Below, in pieces: positions 8,457-16,531 of a stretch of DNA of 20,468 bases. The position numbers and the translations under genes are program-made. This DNA comes from CAJBLF01 sp964463255. GTDB lineage: Bacteria > Patescibacteriota > Gracilibacteria > Absconditabacterales > Absconditicoccaceae. Position 1 is the first letter of the stretch. Every line of letters starts with the position of its first letter. Where the stretch lies: positions 1 through 20,468 of the forward strand of contig CAYXBC010000007.1 in the NCBI GenBank assembly GCA_964463255.1, written 5' to 3'. The notes under the pieces were generated by a model. That model was not told the origin of the DNA, did not search any database, and saw only the letters and a list, made by a program, of their open reading frames with translations.

Positions 8457-9515
8457 TTATCTTTTGCTCTTGAGTTCACTCCGTAATTTTTCTTGGTCTT
8501 TGCTTAATTTTTTTGGTATGTCGACCTGGGGTATCACATATAAATCCCCCCTCTTAGTGAAGAGGCCACCGCTACCAAATCACTTCCCCGCAATCTTGAT
8601 CATATCACCGACTTGGGTGCCTTTGGGTACTTTGATTTTGAGCTTGCCTTCCGGGTGGTCAACTGAGATTTCTCATCATAATACCATGTCGAATATACTG
8701 ATATTGGCTTTGGTATAGAGACTATCGCCTTTTCTTTCGTAGAGTCTGGAATGAGCGACATTGATCTGGATATAGAAATCCCCGACACGATGACTAGAAG
8801 ATTCATCTCATTTACTATCGAACTTGATGTATGCTCCAGAATTGATTGCTGCGGGTATCTTGATCTCTAAGGTCTCTTTGATTTTTTCCAGTCAGCCATT
8901 GGGCAATTGTCTACCATCTTTGGTGAAAATTTTGCCTGCACCTCAGCATGCTCCACAAGCCACCTGACTCTGCATGACCCCAAAGGGTGTCGAGATTTGT
9001 TGGACAACACTCCCACGTCCATGACAAGATTCGCAGGTTTTTTCTTCGACTCCTGTAATCTTCTTGAGTCTACTATAGGCGATTTTCTTAGTGACTCCTA
9101 GATAGGATTCTTCAAAAGTTATGTCGATTGCTACCTGGATGTCTTCTCCACCTTGGACGCTTTTTTTCTTGCTTCATCAGCCGAATCCTCCACCAAAAAT
9201 ACCACCCATAAGATCGCCGATATCAAAATCTCCAAAGTCGACTTGTCATTGTCCACCTCCAAATCATCAAAATCATCCCTGACCATCAAATCACGAATAT
9301 CCTCCTTTCCTATATGCATCGTATTGGCCTTTTTTCTTTTCGTCGCCGATGACCTGATAGGCTTCATTCATCTCTTGGAATTTTTTCTTGTCGCCACCTC
9401 TATCTGGATGATGCTTGACCGCTGCTTTCTTAAATGCTTTTTTGATCTCTTCTGCAGAGGCATCTTCCTGGACTCCCAAGATATCATAATAATTCTTCTT
9501 TACATCAAAATCCAT
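8457..9515 (-). CDS. dnaJ: Chaperone DnaJ with a single zinc centre
   Basis: 352 residues from ATG 9515 to TAA 8457-8459, with 13 TGA codons as Gly. J domain at 1-70 with HPD at 36-38. Gly/Phe region at about 72-115, built largely from TGA glycines (GGFGGFGGGQGQ). Cysteine-rich region: CESCHGRG (C161, C164) and CGACGGAG (C187, C190). Two beta-sandwich substrate-binding domains follow (KETLEIKIPAAI, HRVGDFYIQI, KIKVPKGTQVGD, GSGGLFTKRGDLYV). Canonical DnaJ has four CxxCxGxG motifs forming two zinc centres; here only two remain, and the STPFGVMQ linker between them matches the linker between canonical motifs 2 and 3, so centre I is missing. DnaJ delivers unfolded clients to DnaK. Regulated by a TTGCAA/TATAAT promoter with a CIRCE-like operator. 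No dnaK, grpE or hrcA in view. Confidence 0.96.
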
Positions 9516-9543
9516 CTACTCTACTTCATAAACTAAAATACTA

Positions 9544-9625
9544 TTCCCTGGTCCCAATTCCCTGGTCCCAATTCCCTGATTCCCAATTCACCGGTCCCAA
9601 TTCCCTATTTCCCTCTTCCCCGGTC
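9544..9625. repeat. Imperfect 14-15 bp tandem repeat
   Basis: Units of TTCCCTGGTCCCAA start at 9544, 9558, 9572 (15 nt, altered) and 9587 (altered), then decay into CCCT-rich sequence. It lies in the dnaJ leader, where the transcript would read as GGGAATTGGGACCAG-type repeats. Function unknown. Confidence 0.8.
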
Positions 9626-9631
9626 TTTGTA

Positions 9632-9658
9632 GTAGCACTATAGCACTTAGAGTGATAT
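9632..9658 (-). promoter_or_regulatory. CIRCE-like HrcA operator at dnaJ
   Basis: Arms GTAGCACTA (9632-9640) and GAGTGATAT (9650-9658) are separated by exactly 9 nt. Against the CIRCE consensus TTAGCACTC-N9-GAGTGCTAA each arm matches 7 of 9. It overlaps the -10 box edge (9657-9662) and covers the start region of dnaJ transcription, the usual place for HrcA repression. The operator is inferred; hrcA is not in the window. Confidence 0.65.
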
Positions 9659-9684
9659 TATACTAAATTCCCCAAAAATTGCAA
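9657..9684 (-). promoter_or_regulatory. Promoter of dnaJ
   Basis: On the minus strand TTGCAA (complement of 9679-9684), 16-nt spacer, TATAAT (complement of 9657-9662). The dnaJ ATG is about 140 nt downstream, beyond the tandem repeat. Confidence 0.65.
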
Positions 9685-9738
9685 ATAAAATTCTGTAGTA
9701 GTATCAATGTTTTTTTACAAAAAAAAGTACTCCGAAGT

Positions 9739-9766
9739 TTGACAGAAAAATATTTCTGAATATACT
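9739..9766 (+). promoter_or_regulatory. Promoter of the small helical protein operon
   Basis: TTGACA (9739-9744), 16-nt spacer, TATACT (9761-9766), about 40 nt before the ATG at 9807. Confidence 0.8.
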
Positions 9767-9806
9767 TAAGACAAGTAAGATAAAAATTTATATTTTATCA
9801 TCCTCC

Positions 9807-10142
9807 ATGGATATAGCCAAACAAGTTGCACATTTTACTGCCTTGCCGTATGAAACCAAGAGAGCAAAGGTGATAGATATGCTCAGACAGCTCCAACGAA
9901 CTCATGAGACCTTCGCGATGTTCTACAAGACGGTCAGCTCCGTAAAAAATATATCAGAATCCTCGTTAGCATACCTCTATCAGTCTATCTTGGAGATAGC
10001 CCAAGAACTTGAATCAGGCAGAAAAGACCAAGCGCAAGACAAAATCAGAAAGATGTCAGAAGTGATGATGGCTATCAAGAAGCAGGAAGAACAGGAAAGA
10101 AACCGTGAAGGAGATCCAGATGAAACATTAAAAAATATATAA
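9807..10142 (+). CDS. Small helical protein of unknown function, locus 1
   Basis: 111 residues, stop TAA. Almost entirely helical by composition, no signal peptide, with a strongly charged C-terminal third (KKQEEQERNREGDPDE). Few glycines and no TGA. It begins an apparent two-gene operon with the 457-residue protein 26 nt downstream. It can be aligned by eye with the 96-residue protein at 16026-16316: both have an MLRxLQxT block after an N-terminal helix, a central amphipathic helix pair and an acidic tail ending in LKNI or LAKI, and both precede a large protein. A small cytoplasmic partner of the downstream product is the simplest reading. I do not recognise the family. Confidence 0.85.
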   Translation: MDIAKQVAHFTALPYETKRAKVIDMLRQLQRTHETFAMFYKTVSSVKNISESSLAYLYQSILEIAQELESGRKDQAQDKIRKMSEVMMAIKKQEEQERNREGDPDETLKNI

Positions 10143-10168
10143 TCTTTATTATTTCATTGAAGAAAAAA

Positions 10169-11542
10169 ATGGCAGTAGAAAATAAAGAGATGCAAGAGGC
10201 ACCAAAAGATGCCGACAAAGAAACATTAGACCTCATCACAGGAGCAAAACCTGAAGAGGTAAATAAAGCCGTAGATAAAATAGTTCCTAATCCGGAAGAA
10301 ACAAATAAGAAACTCGCCAATTATACTCTTACTCCTGAGACATTATCGATAGAGAAAAAGCAGACCGGGTTCGATGAGAAAATTTCACTGAAAGCGCTAC
10401 CAGGAGAAAAACAAAACTATACCATTCCCTTGTTGGATATCAGGAATCTAAAATCCGGAGACTCCAAGATACCTGCGGAAAATGCATCATCTATCATCAA
10501 TGCCATCGATACATTATGAGCGTTTCAAACTATGGATATTATCTGATGTACCGATGCCAGCAAGATCGATACTCCAACTGCAATAGAAAAAAACAAGAAT
10601 CAATTCGACACAAATAGAGCGAAATATCTCGCAGCTGGATGAACATGTCCGAGCTACGAAGACCTATCGAAATCACCGAAAGACCCGCAAAATACCATCC
10701 TATGATATGCAAGAGCGATGGAGTGAGTACTCTCATTAAATCTTTCTCCTGATCAGATGAAAAAGGTGACGATAGGCAATAGATTATGAACCAAGGAAGA
10801 TTTCTGACAGGAAAGAGGATTTGACATAAAGACCAATTATACCAAGCAGATTGATGACCTCATCAGATGAGCTACATACGAAGAGCTGTATAAAATGATG
10901 GGAGAACTTACATTGGAGAATATCTGATATGGATATAATAACAGTAAATTTAAGGATGAATATACCATCAGCACCAATTATATGAGTACGATGAGGGATA
11001 AACTCACAGGAGTAGAGACACAATTATTAACTACGGTGCTCCCAAAAGGGACAGAGATAGTAGGCAAAAATCCAGAAGATGAAGCTAAGATGAAAAAGCA
11101 GATTTCGGATTATCTCAATCATCTGATCACTACAAGCATGGGAGGACATTATGATAAATGAGTGTGGGACAATAAGGAATTCACCCACAAGGAGTATTAT
11201 ACCATGGCAGCCGTACATGACAAATTGATCACCAAGGATGAATTTACGAGGTTAATGGAAGACAAGGATATTTCCATTTTGGAAAACAAATCATTGGAAT
11301 ACAAAGATGCATCAGGGAAACCATATGCGCTCAAAGATTTAATACGCGAAAAATGAGTGACAAGGGTATATAATAAGTGAACAACAAATCCTTATACCAA
11401 AGAATCCTGACGGAAAGTATATGAGGTCGAGGAAAAACAAGGTACACCACGTCTCAGCGAAAATCAGAAAACTATTTCACAAAAAGATTATGTCCTCATA
11501 GGACTCTATCTCGAGATGAAAAAAGATTCAGCGAAAAATTAG
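10169..11542 (+). CDS. Large uncharacterised protein, locus 1
   Basis: 457 residues from ATG 10169 to TAG 11540-11542, with 13 TGA codons as Gly; fragmented under code 11. A TTG at 10157 would add MKKK but has no better support. No signal peptide or membrane helix. The first 60 residues are charged and probably disordered (KDADKETLDLI, KPEEVNKAVDKIVPNPEE), followed by mixed helical and beta sequence. I see no known motif. It follows the small helical gene by 26 nt, likely in one transcript. Its stop overlaps the stop of the convergent CAP-domain gene within a single TTAG tetranucleotide. Function unknown. Confidence 0.88.
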
Positions 11543-12180
11543 TCGATAGCGATATAAACCCGTTTTCAATCAGTATATCAGATTCATATTTTCCTAAATT
11601 CAGGATTCAAGAGATTGGCTTTGTGTCACGGAGAAGTCATCCAATCATCGATCAATCTTTTGATGGAATGCTGTCACTGGGCAAGATTTTCTCCACAGGT
11701 CGTAAAGGGGATATTCAGATTTCTCAATCTTTTCCGAAGAATTTTATCTCCTCCCATGTGTTGGAGTTTTTGTGAAGTAGACAAATAATCAGATTGATTC
11801 TGAGCAGACTGTTGCACAGCTTCGGATACAACTAGCTCAGGCGCTTGCATTGTTTGTCTGAGGATATTTATCTGGATTGTTATATGAGTATTGACCATCT
11901 CCATGCCTTGTTCTCGGCCATAGAGCCTGATGATATCTTCAACGTCCATGGTAACAAAAGTATCATGAGCGATATCTATTTTTTTATCAATATGTTCCGA
12001 GGTATGTTTCTGATGAAGATCTGATGATGGTCCAGAGAGTTGAGCCATACTCGGCGTAATAGACAAAACACCAGCGAGCAAGACAGCACTTGGTGTAATC
12101 TTTTTAAGGCGTGAACCGGATGGCTTTTTATTATGAGATGCTTGCGAATCCGACATATTTTTTTTGTGCATATCGCCCAT
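11539..12180 (-). CDS. Secreted CAP (SCP/PR1) domain protein
   Basis: 213 residues from ATG 12180 to TAA 11539-11541. Five TGA codons near the 3' end read as Gly; code 11 would cut the protein inside its best motif. Hydrophobic signal or anchor at about 26-47 (ITPSAVLLAGVLSITPSMA) after a basic N-terminus. The CAP domain fills the C-terminal half: LQHMGGD, then CGENLAQGQHS, LIDDWMTSPGHKANLLNP and FRKIGIGY, the standard order of the GENxA, W-xxSxGHxxN and GxG elements, with Glu and His of the cavity present. Bacterial CAP proteins are extracellular and of mostly unknown function. Other ATG codons at residues 4 and 9 are possible starts; the one chosen lies about 27 nt after a perfect -10. Confidence 0.92.
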
Positions 12181-12206
12181 ATATTCCCAGATAAAATCAC
12201 CATGCC

Positions 12207-12234
12207 ATTATACACAAAAGCACAAATTTGTCAA
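12207..12234 (-). promoter_or_regulatory. Promoter of the CAP-domain gene
   Basis: On the minus strand TTGACA (complement of 12229-12234), 16-nt spacer, TATAAT (complement of 12207-12212). Perfect hexamers. Leader about 20 nt. Confidence 0.85.
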
Positions 12235-12260
12235 TAAACATAAAAAAGTATAAAATGCTA

Positions 12261-12288
12261 TTGCTTTATAATAAGAAATATATATAGT
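12261..12288 (+). promoter_or_regulatory. Promoter of candidate small RNA 1
   Basis: TTGCTT (12261-12266), 16-nt spacer, TATAGT (12283-12288), divergent from the CAP-gene promoter. Expected start of transcription is about 12296. Confidence 0.5.
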
Positions 12289-12295
12289 ATAAAAC

Positions 12296-12479
12296 ACACA
12301 CGAAGAATATATCTGTGTATCTATGTTTCCTGTCGATGATTTCCCCAGCTTTGGATTTTGTTTTCCTGCTTTTACATAAAGGGGTCTGAAGTTTCAGCCC
12401 TGGAAGAAAGGTTGTTTGAAGAAGTTGGTTTACATCGGCATAAAGTCCCCCCCGTGATTCACGGAGGGGCATTTTTTTT
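12296..12479 (+). ncRNA. Candidate structured small RNA 1 (about 180 nt)
   Basis: No credible protein on either strand, but a complete transcription unit: promoter at 12261-12288 and terminator at 12446-12479. Long-range stem GTCGATG (12332-12338) with CATCGGC (12433-12439), seven pairs with one G-U. Inside is a hairpin of GGG plus CTGA (12386-12389) against TCAG plus CCC (12394-12400) with loop AGTT. The size suits 6S RNA, but I cannot match the 6S bubble, and the RNase P, tmRNA and SRP core motifs are absent. Unclassified; start is approximate. Confidence 0.55.
12446..12479 (+). terminator. Terminator of small RNA 1
   Basis: CCGTG (12452-12456) with CACGG (12460-12464), extended across a bulged A by a C4/G4 stem, then T8 (12472-12479). 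Confidence 0.85.
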
Positions 12480-12493
12480 GCAAAAAAATCTTC

Positions 12494-12521
12494 TTGCATT
12501 TGCCGAAAGAAGCTATATAAC
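12494..12521 (+). promoter_or_regulatory. Promoter of candidate small RNA 2
   Basis: TTGCAT (12494-12499), 16-nt spacer, TATAAC (12516-12521), immediately behind the terminator of small RNA 1. Confidence 0.45.
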
Positions 12522-12527
12522 AGTCAC

Positions 12528-12617
12528 TAAGCAATCTTTTTTTCATAGTTTAAGGTTGGTTTAGGGTTTTTTTGGTTCACGATTGCTGGTCCCGGAGTTT
12601 TTCCCGGGACCCTTTTT
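12528..12617 (+). ncRNA. Candidate small RNA 2 (about 90 nt)
   Basis: Closing stem AGCAATC (12530-12536) with GATTGCT (12581-12587), perfect 7 bp, enclosing a U- and G-rich loop. The terminator follows at once: GGTCCCGG (12588-12595) with CCGGGACC (12604-12611), then T5 (12613-12617). The loop holds four G-runs (12554-12575: GG, GG, GGG, GG), enough for a two-tier G-quadruplex. No plus-strand protein gene follows, so it is not an attenuator for one. Unclassified. Confidence 0.45.
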
Positions 12618-12632
12618 CAAAGAAAAATTACT

Positions 12633-12717
12633 CACTATGGTACAATAGTGCATAAGTAGACACTACCTTCATCTAAAATCCAAAATCCATCATTCAAAAT
12701 CAATTATAGTCCATTAA
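12633..12717 (+). repeat. Dispersed repeat related to the thrS upstream region
   Basis: Palindrome CACTAT (12633-12638) and ATAGTG (12645-12650), then ATAAGTAGACACTACCTTC, then tandem TCCAAAATC-type units and an AATTATAGTCCA segment. The same order (palindrome with ACAATAG, ATAAGACACTACCTTAAT, TCCAAAATC units, AATTAAGGTCCA) occurs upstream of thrS at 16994-17091. Confidence 0.65.
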
Positions 12718-12781
12718 GAATTATTTTTTAAATGTCGCCATTAGTAAAATTACTACGATACAATGTCAGTTCAGATGATTT

Positions 12782-12860
12782 GCATCTGACTAGAGTTTTT
12801 TCGTTAGTTGGCGCCTGTCCCGCAAGGCGGGAGGTCGATGCCAAAAAGTGACCCTACGGA
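12782..12860 (+). repeat. Dispersed hairpin repeat, copy B
   Basis: Same outer blocks as copy A at 878-945 (GCATCTG, TTTTTCGTTAGTT, AAAAAGTGACCCT). Basal pairing GTTA (12803-12806) with TGAC (12849-12852) keeps that of copy A. The apex differs: TTGGC with GCCAA, and TCCCGC (12818-12823) with GCGGGA (12827-12832) around AAG. TCAGATG and CATCTGA just upstream (12771-12789) form another perfect 7-bp inverted repeat. It lies behind the glycosyl-1-phosphate transferase stop. Confidence 0.6.
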
Positions 12861-12939
12861 GTAATGAAAAGATATATATCAAGGTTAAAAGTAATACTAG
12901 CGAGGCGTTATAAAAATAGAGAACGTAGTACTTTTTGTC

Positions 12940-14022
12940 TTAGTTATTTTTCGTCATCCTCAACCCACATGGCATCTTTTTTACCACGAAGAGATAATAA
13001 TTGAGACCAAAGAAGACGAGGGCCATGACGGTAAATATGATAAGTTTATTAGTTCTCTCCGTGCCTTGGATCAGGATAAAGATCATCATGATGAGCGACC
13101 GTATCCGCACAAACGCTCTCACTTCTTTTCTCGTCCATCACAGTCCGAGCAACCTATGATGCAGATGGGTATAATCGCCTTTGAGCGGACTTTTTTTCAT
13201 GACAAATATTCTCCATAATCAGACCCATATCGCATCGAAAATCACCAACGACAAGGCGACAATCAAGGTCCCTATCTTGGCTCCTCCGACGACGGAAAGG
13301 TATGCTAAACTAAATCAGAAGAACATAATACCGACATCTCTCATCAGCCCAAGCGGCTTATATTCTACGACGGTAGATACCAAGGAAATACAGAAGAGAA
13401 CGAAGGAGATATTCTTGACGAAGAGGAGTGTCTGGAGATTGATATCGGTGAAATTGGTATAATGTTTGAAGACGACAAATTGGATCAGCAAAAATATTGT
13501 AAGGAATCCGATGCTGGAGACACCACTTGCTTGGGCGTAGATACCATCAAATCGGTTGATAGCATTGATACACAATATCGCCCGAGCAACGAATCCGATT
13601 GCCAAAAGCCATTGCGGCATAACTCGGACATTGCCATTGATGATAAATTCCTGAGGACCGAAACTGCCTATCCGGACAGCCAAAAAAGCTCAGAGGATAT
13701 GTCCGATCAATCTCAGATATGGTGGGACTTTAAACGTGATCTTGCCGATATAATTGAGCTCTTCCAAAAGTTCGAAGATAACGATAGGCAGCGAACCAAA
13801 GAGCAATCACCAGAAGAGATGATTATGCAGATACTGGGGAAAGAGGAGTGCGATAGTAAGAAAAAATGCTATATAGACAAAGATGCCTTGGATGGTAGGG
13901 ACAGGTTTCCTGGTATTTTTGAGATCATTCCCGGGCTTATCGAGGACCTTGAGTTTGCGGAAAATCCAAAGCCCACTCCAGGCAACTGCTCCAGCGATAA
14001 TCGGAACCAAGAGATAGTTCAT
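12940..14022 (-). CDS. MraY/WecA-type polyprenyl-phosphate glycosyl-1-phosphate transferase
   Basis: 360 residues from ATG 14022 to TAA 12940-12942, with five TGA codons as Gly. An in-frame TTG at 14049 would add nine residues. Polytopic membrane protein of about 10 helices. Motifs: DKPGNDLKNTRKPVPTIQG (28-46) matches the cytoplasmic DxPxxRKxHxxPvP loop; NAINRFDG (153-160) is the NxxNxxDG site; RDVGIMFFGF (228-237) is the GDxGSxxxG site; KGDYTHLHHRLLGLG (281-295) is the HxHH loop typical of the WecA/TagO side. Such enzymes transfer a sugar-1-phosphate to undecaprenyl phosphate. Odd: the usual Asp-Asp after the second membrane segment appears as Glu-Glu (FELLEEL, 83-89). A 7-bp inverted repeat (14040-14061) lies just upstream of the ATG. 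Confidence 0.9.
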
Positions 14023-14039
14023 CAAGAAAAAAATAGGGT

Positions 14040-14061
14040 AAACTACCAAGTAGTGTAGTTT
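14040..14061. repeat. Inverted repeat at the transferase start
   Basis: AAACTAC (14040-14046) and GTAGTTT (14055-14061), perfect 7 bp with an 8-nt loop. It falls between the ATG at 14022 and the preceding gene, so it could influence initiation. A role is speculative. Confidence 0.35.
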
Positions 14062-14139
14062 TTTGGTCAGGAAATTCTAATGAAAATATGTGAAGAGAAT
14101 CCTTTGGTTGATATTAATTTACTATATCATGTTTTGTAT

Positions 14140-15993
14140 TTAAGTTTTGATTGGTGGTATAATTTTTCTATATCATTGAATTCATGTGCTTTCTGCTACT
14201 GCTATTGTTGGTGTATTTAGTACTATTGTGGGAATATTGAGTTTCGATGTTGGTGTAATGGTCCATAATTTTGTTTGTACATCATAACCAACATCCTTTA
14301 TAAGGTTACCTTCTATATGGCTTGTATGCAAGATTCAATCTTTTACATAAAATCCTACTGGAAAGGAGGACTGATCTTTAACTTGCTTCCCTTGTACCAA
14401 TTGTCATAAATCATTAATTCAATATTCTAATCCATTTCATAAATTGGTCAAAATAGTTTGTAAAGCGGAATAATCAATATATATTTGATTATCTAAAAAT
14501 GTAAGTTCCGTAGTGACTAGTCAGTTTTTGTCAACAGAAGCAACTATTTTGTTGTTGAGTGTTGTATTAATAATTTCAGCGGGTTTTATCTTACCAGCAT
14601 CAGTTGTATGAGTAGTGGTAATATTACCAACTTTAGTATTAGCTTTATCAACAACCACTTTACCAGCATCAACTTTAGAATTTTTAGTAATTAGTGTAAT
14701 AGGGATAGTTTCAGTTTTTTGAGGAGTAGGCTTTACCTCTTGATGAACATAGAAGTTAAGATTTTGATCAATAGGAGCAGATTCAGTTGATTTGACAGCA
14801 TCAGGCTCCTGAGAAAAAGTAGCGACAGGAGTATCGATGACCGTAGCAGTAGTATCCTTCTGATTAATAGTTCCCGACTTCGCGGCGATCAGTGTGCTTA
14901 TATCATTACCATATTTCTGGAATTCGCCCTCAGGGAGATATCCTTCACGAGCTTTCTTTTTCTCTGCAATCTCTTCGTCGATGAGTGCAGTGATATCGTT
15001 TATGCGATCATTAATATTGACGCTGTATTCTCCATCTTGTTGACCATCCTCCTTGCCCAATACTTTATCTATTTTTCTTTGGAGTTTATTAGGGAGTTTA
15101 GCAAAAAGTTCGCTTTGTTGGAGAATTTTGAGATTATCAATCTGCTTTTGCTGCTGTTCAGCAGGTGAGACGGTCTTTCTTAATGCTGGAGCAGCAACGG
15201 CTGCCATTTGAGGAATAGGTCTTTCCTTGGTTATTTTTTGGAGTTCGGCAACACTTTCCTCTGCTGTATTCTTCGTTACCGCATTAGCTTCCATCTGGGT
15301 CTTGGATTGATCGATATATGCATTCAATGCGCCATCGGTGAGCTTACCGTATTTTCCATCCCGGGTATCGGATTGTCCTTTTTTTCCGTTTCATTTTAGG
15401 AAAGCATCTTTGTCCTTGCCGTTCTTCAGATTGGAAGCGAGGAAATTTTGAAGTGATTGGATATTTTCTTTGGTCGGATTTTGCAATGCCTTGAGTATCG
15501 TATCTCTAGCTGGCAGATTCTGATATACATCAGATTCGAGCTTACTGATAGATGCATGTAATAATCATATTCATTTGCTTTCGTTATATGTTTCCTTGGT
15601 ATTTCCATCTGTCTTGATCGTGCTTGCATCGACCGCTACATTTACATTAGCGAATTTAGATTCCATAGTAAACGGAGCAATAAGTATTTGAAGGCTTTTC
15701 AGCGCAGCCTCATCGGCATCATCTAGACGGGTAGATGATTCGGGATTTGATATGAATATATTCTCAATCTGTGTATATATATCCTTGATGTGGTTTTGTC
15801 CTTCTGCTGTATTGGCAAGATTTTTAAGTCATTCCTGAAAATTCCTATCTAGAAGATTTTTAATCTGTTCTGCTTGTTCTGGTGCTTGCACAGCAGCTTC
15901 GACTTGTTTGAGTTTGGCGTCGAATTGATCGGATTGTAGCTGCTCGGTGGTTTTTGGAGTCGCTTCGGTTTTCTGTTCTTGCCCTGGTGTCAT
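14140..15993 (-). CDS. Large uncharacterised protein, locus 2, with peptidoglycan-binding-like segment
   Basis: 617 residues from ATG 15993 to TAA 14140-14142, with 11 TGA codons as Gly. No signal peptide. Residues 1-60 are Gln/Glu/Lys-rich and probably disordered. A segment at about 171-228 (TKENIQSLQNFLASNLKN, then DGKYGKLTDGALNAYI) looks like a PG_binding_1 repeat, where LQ-fL and DGxfGxxT-xAl are typical. It is followed by a long charged helical part with EQQQKQIDNLKILQQ, a Thr/Val/Lys-rich linker, and a C-terminal mixed domain. Preceded 32 nt upstream by the small helical gene, the same arrangement as 9807-11542. Without an export signal a cell-wall role is doubtful; the segment may be used for protein binding. 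Function unknown. Confidence 0.85.
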
Positions 15994-16025
15994 GGGAATA
16001 GGATGATAAGATAAATATGAAGAGA

Positions 16026-16316
16026 CTAAATCTTCGCTAGCATTGCATCGAGTTCGTCGATGTCTTTCTGGTCTTGTGTATTTGATTCCATTTCTTTGGC
16101 CTTGAGTCTCTGGAGAAAAATGCTCGCCTGTTGGAGCTTGGCTTTTTGAATATCATCATCCATAGTTTTGATGCTAGCGGTGAACGTCGAGATGAGGAGA
16201 TCAATCAATGTCTCATCCAAGGGATTCGCCTCGATAAGGACAATCAAACCTCCTGCCAGCGGCCAGGTATTTTGAAGATTTCTCAGCATACGGAGGGTAT
16301 ACGTTTTCTTGTCCAT
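16026..16316 (-). CDS. Small helical protein of unknown function, locus 2
   Basis: 96 residues from ATG 16316 to TAG 16026-16028, no TGA. Two or three helices and an acidic tail (NTQDQKDIDELDAMLAKI). The block MLRNLQNTW near the N-terminus parallels MLRQLQRTH in the 111-residue protein at 9807, and the two keep a similar layout to the end. It starts the operon with the 617-residue protein. Own promoter at 16353-16381. Family not recognised. Confidence 0.85.
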   Translation of the reverse strand: MDKKTYTLRMLRNLQNTWPLAGGLIVLIEANPLDETLIDLLISTFTASIKTMDDDIQKAKLQQASIFLQRLKAKEMESNTQDQKDIDELDAMLAKI

Positions 16317-16352
16317 ACTTACCCATGAGCGAAATAAAAAATAGCATAAAGT

Positions 16353-16381
16353 AGTATACTCCGAATCAGTGAATTTGTCAA
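16353..16381 (-). promoter_or_regulatory. Promoter of the locus 2 operon
   Basis: On the minus strand TTGACA (complement of 16376-16381), 17-nt spacer, TATACT (complement of 16353-16358), about 37 nt before the ATG at 16316. Confidence 0.75.
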
Positions 16382-16437
16382 ATATTTACAGCAGAATATT
16401 TACAGGATAAAGACGCATCCAAAAGATAAAAATATTC

Positions 16438-16466
16438 TTGTTTTTCTAGTAGCAAAAATTTATAAT
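16438..16466 (+). promoter_or_regulatory. Candidate promoter of the four-helix-bundle gene
   Basis: TTGTTT (16438-16443), 17-nt spacer, TATAAT (16461-16466). The -10 is perfect, the -35 weak. Confidence 0.45.
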
Positions 16467-16470
16467 CGAT

Positions 16471-16518
16471 GTTGAATTTTGGATGTTGAATTTTGAATAT
16501 TGGTATTTTATATTGAAT
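16471..16518. repeat. AT-rich tandem repeat upstream of the four-helix-bundle gene
   Basis: GTTGAATTTTGGAT, GTTGAATTTTGAATATTGG and a decayed unit. On the opposite strand these read as ATTCAAAAT/TCCAAAATTC, i.e. the same vocabulary as the repeats at 16909-17091 in inverse orientation. Confidence 0.55.
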
Positions 16519-16531
16519 AAGAAGAAGAAAG

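Noticed and set aside
9544..9625. Short repeats considered as a CRISPR array
   Set aside because: Units are 14-15 bp, directly adjacent, without spacers; no cas genes.
12296..12617. tmRNA, RNase P RNA or SRP RNA in the intergenic block
   Set aside because: None of their core sequence motifs could be found; left as unclassified RNA candidates.
13462..14058. 198-residue plus-strand open frame
   Set aside because: It is antisense to the transferase, whose motifs and five TGA glycines are unambiguous; the plus-strand product has no family features.
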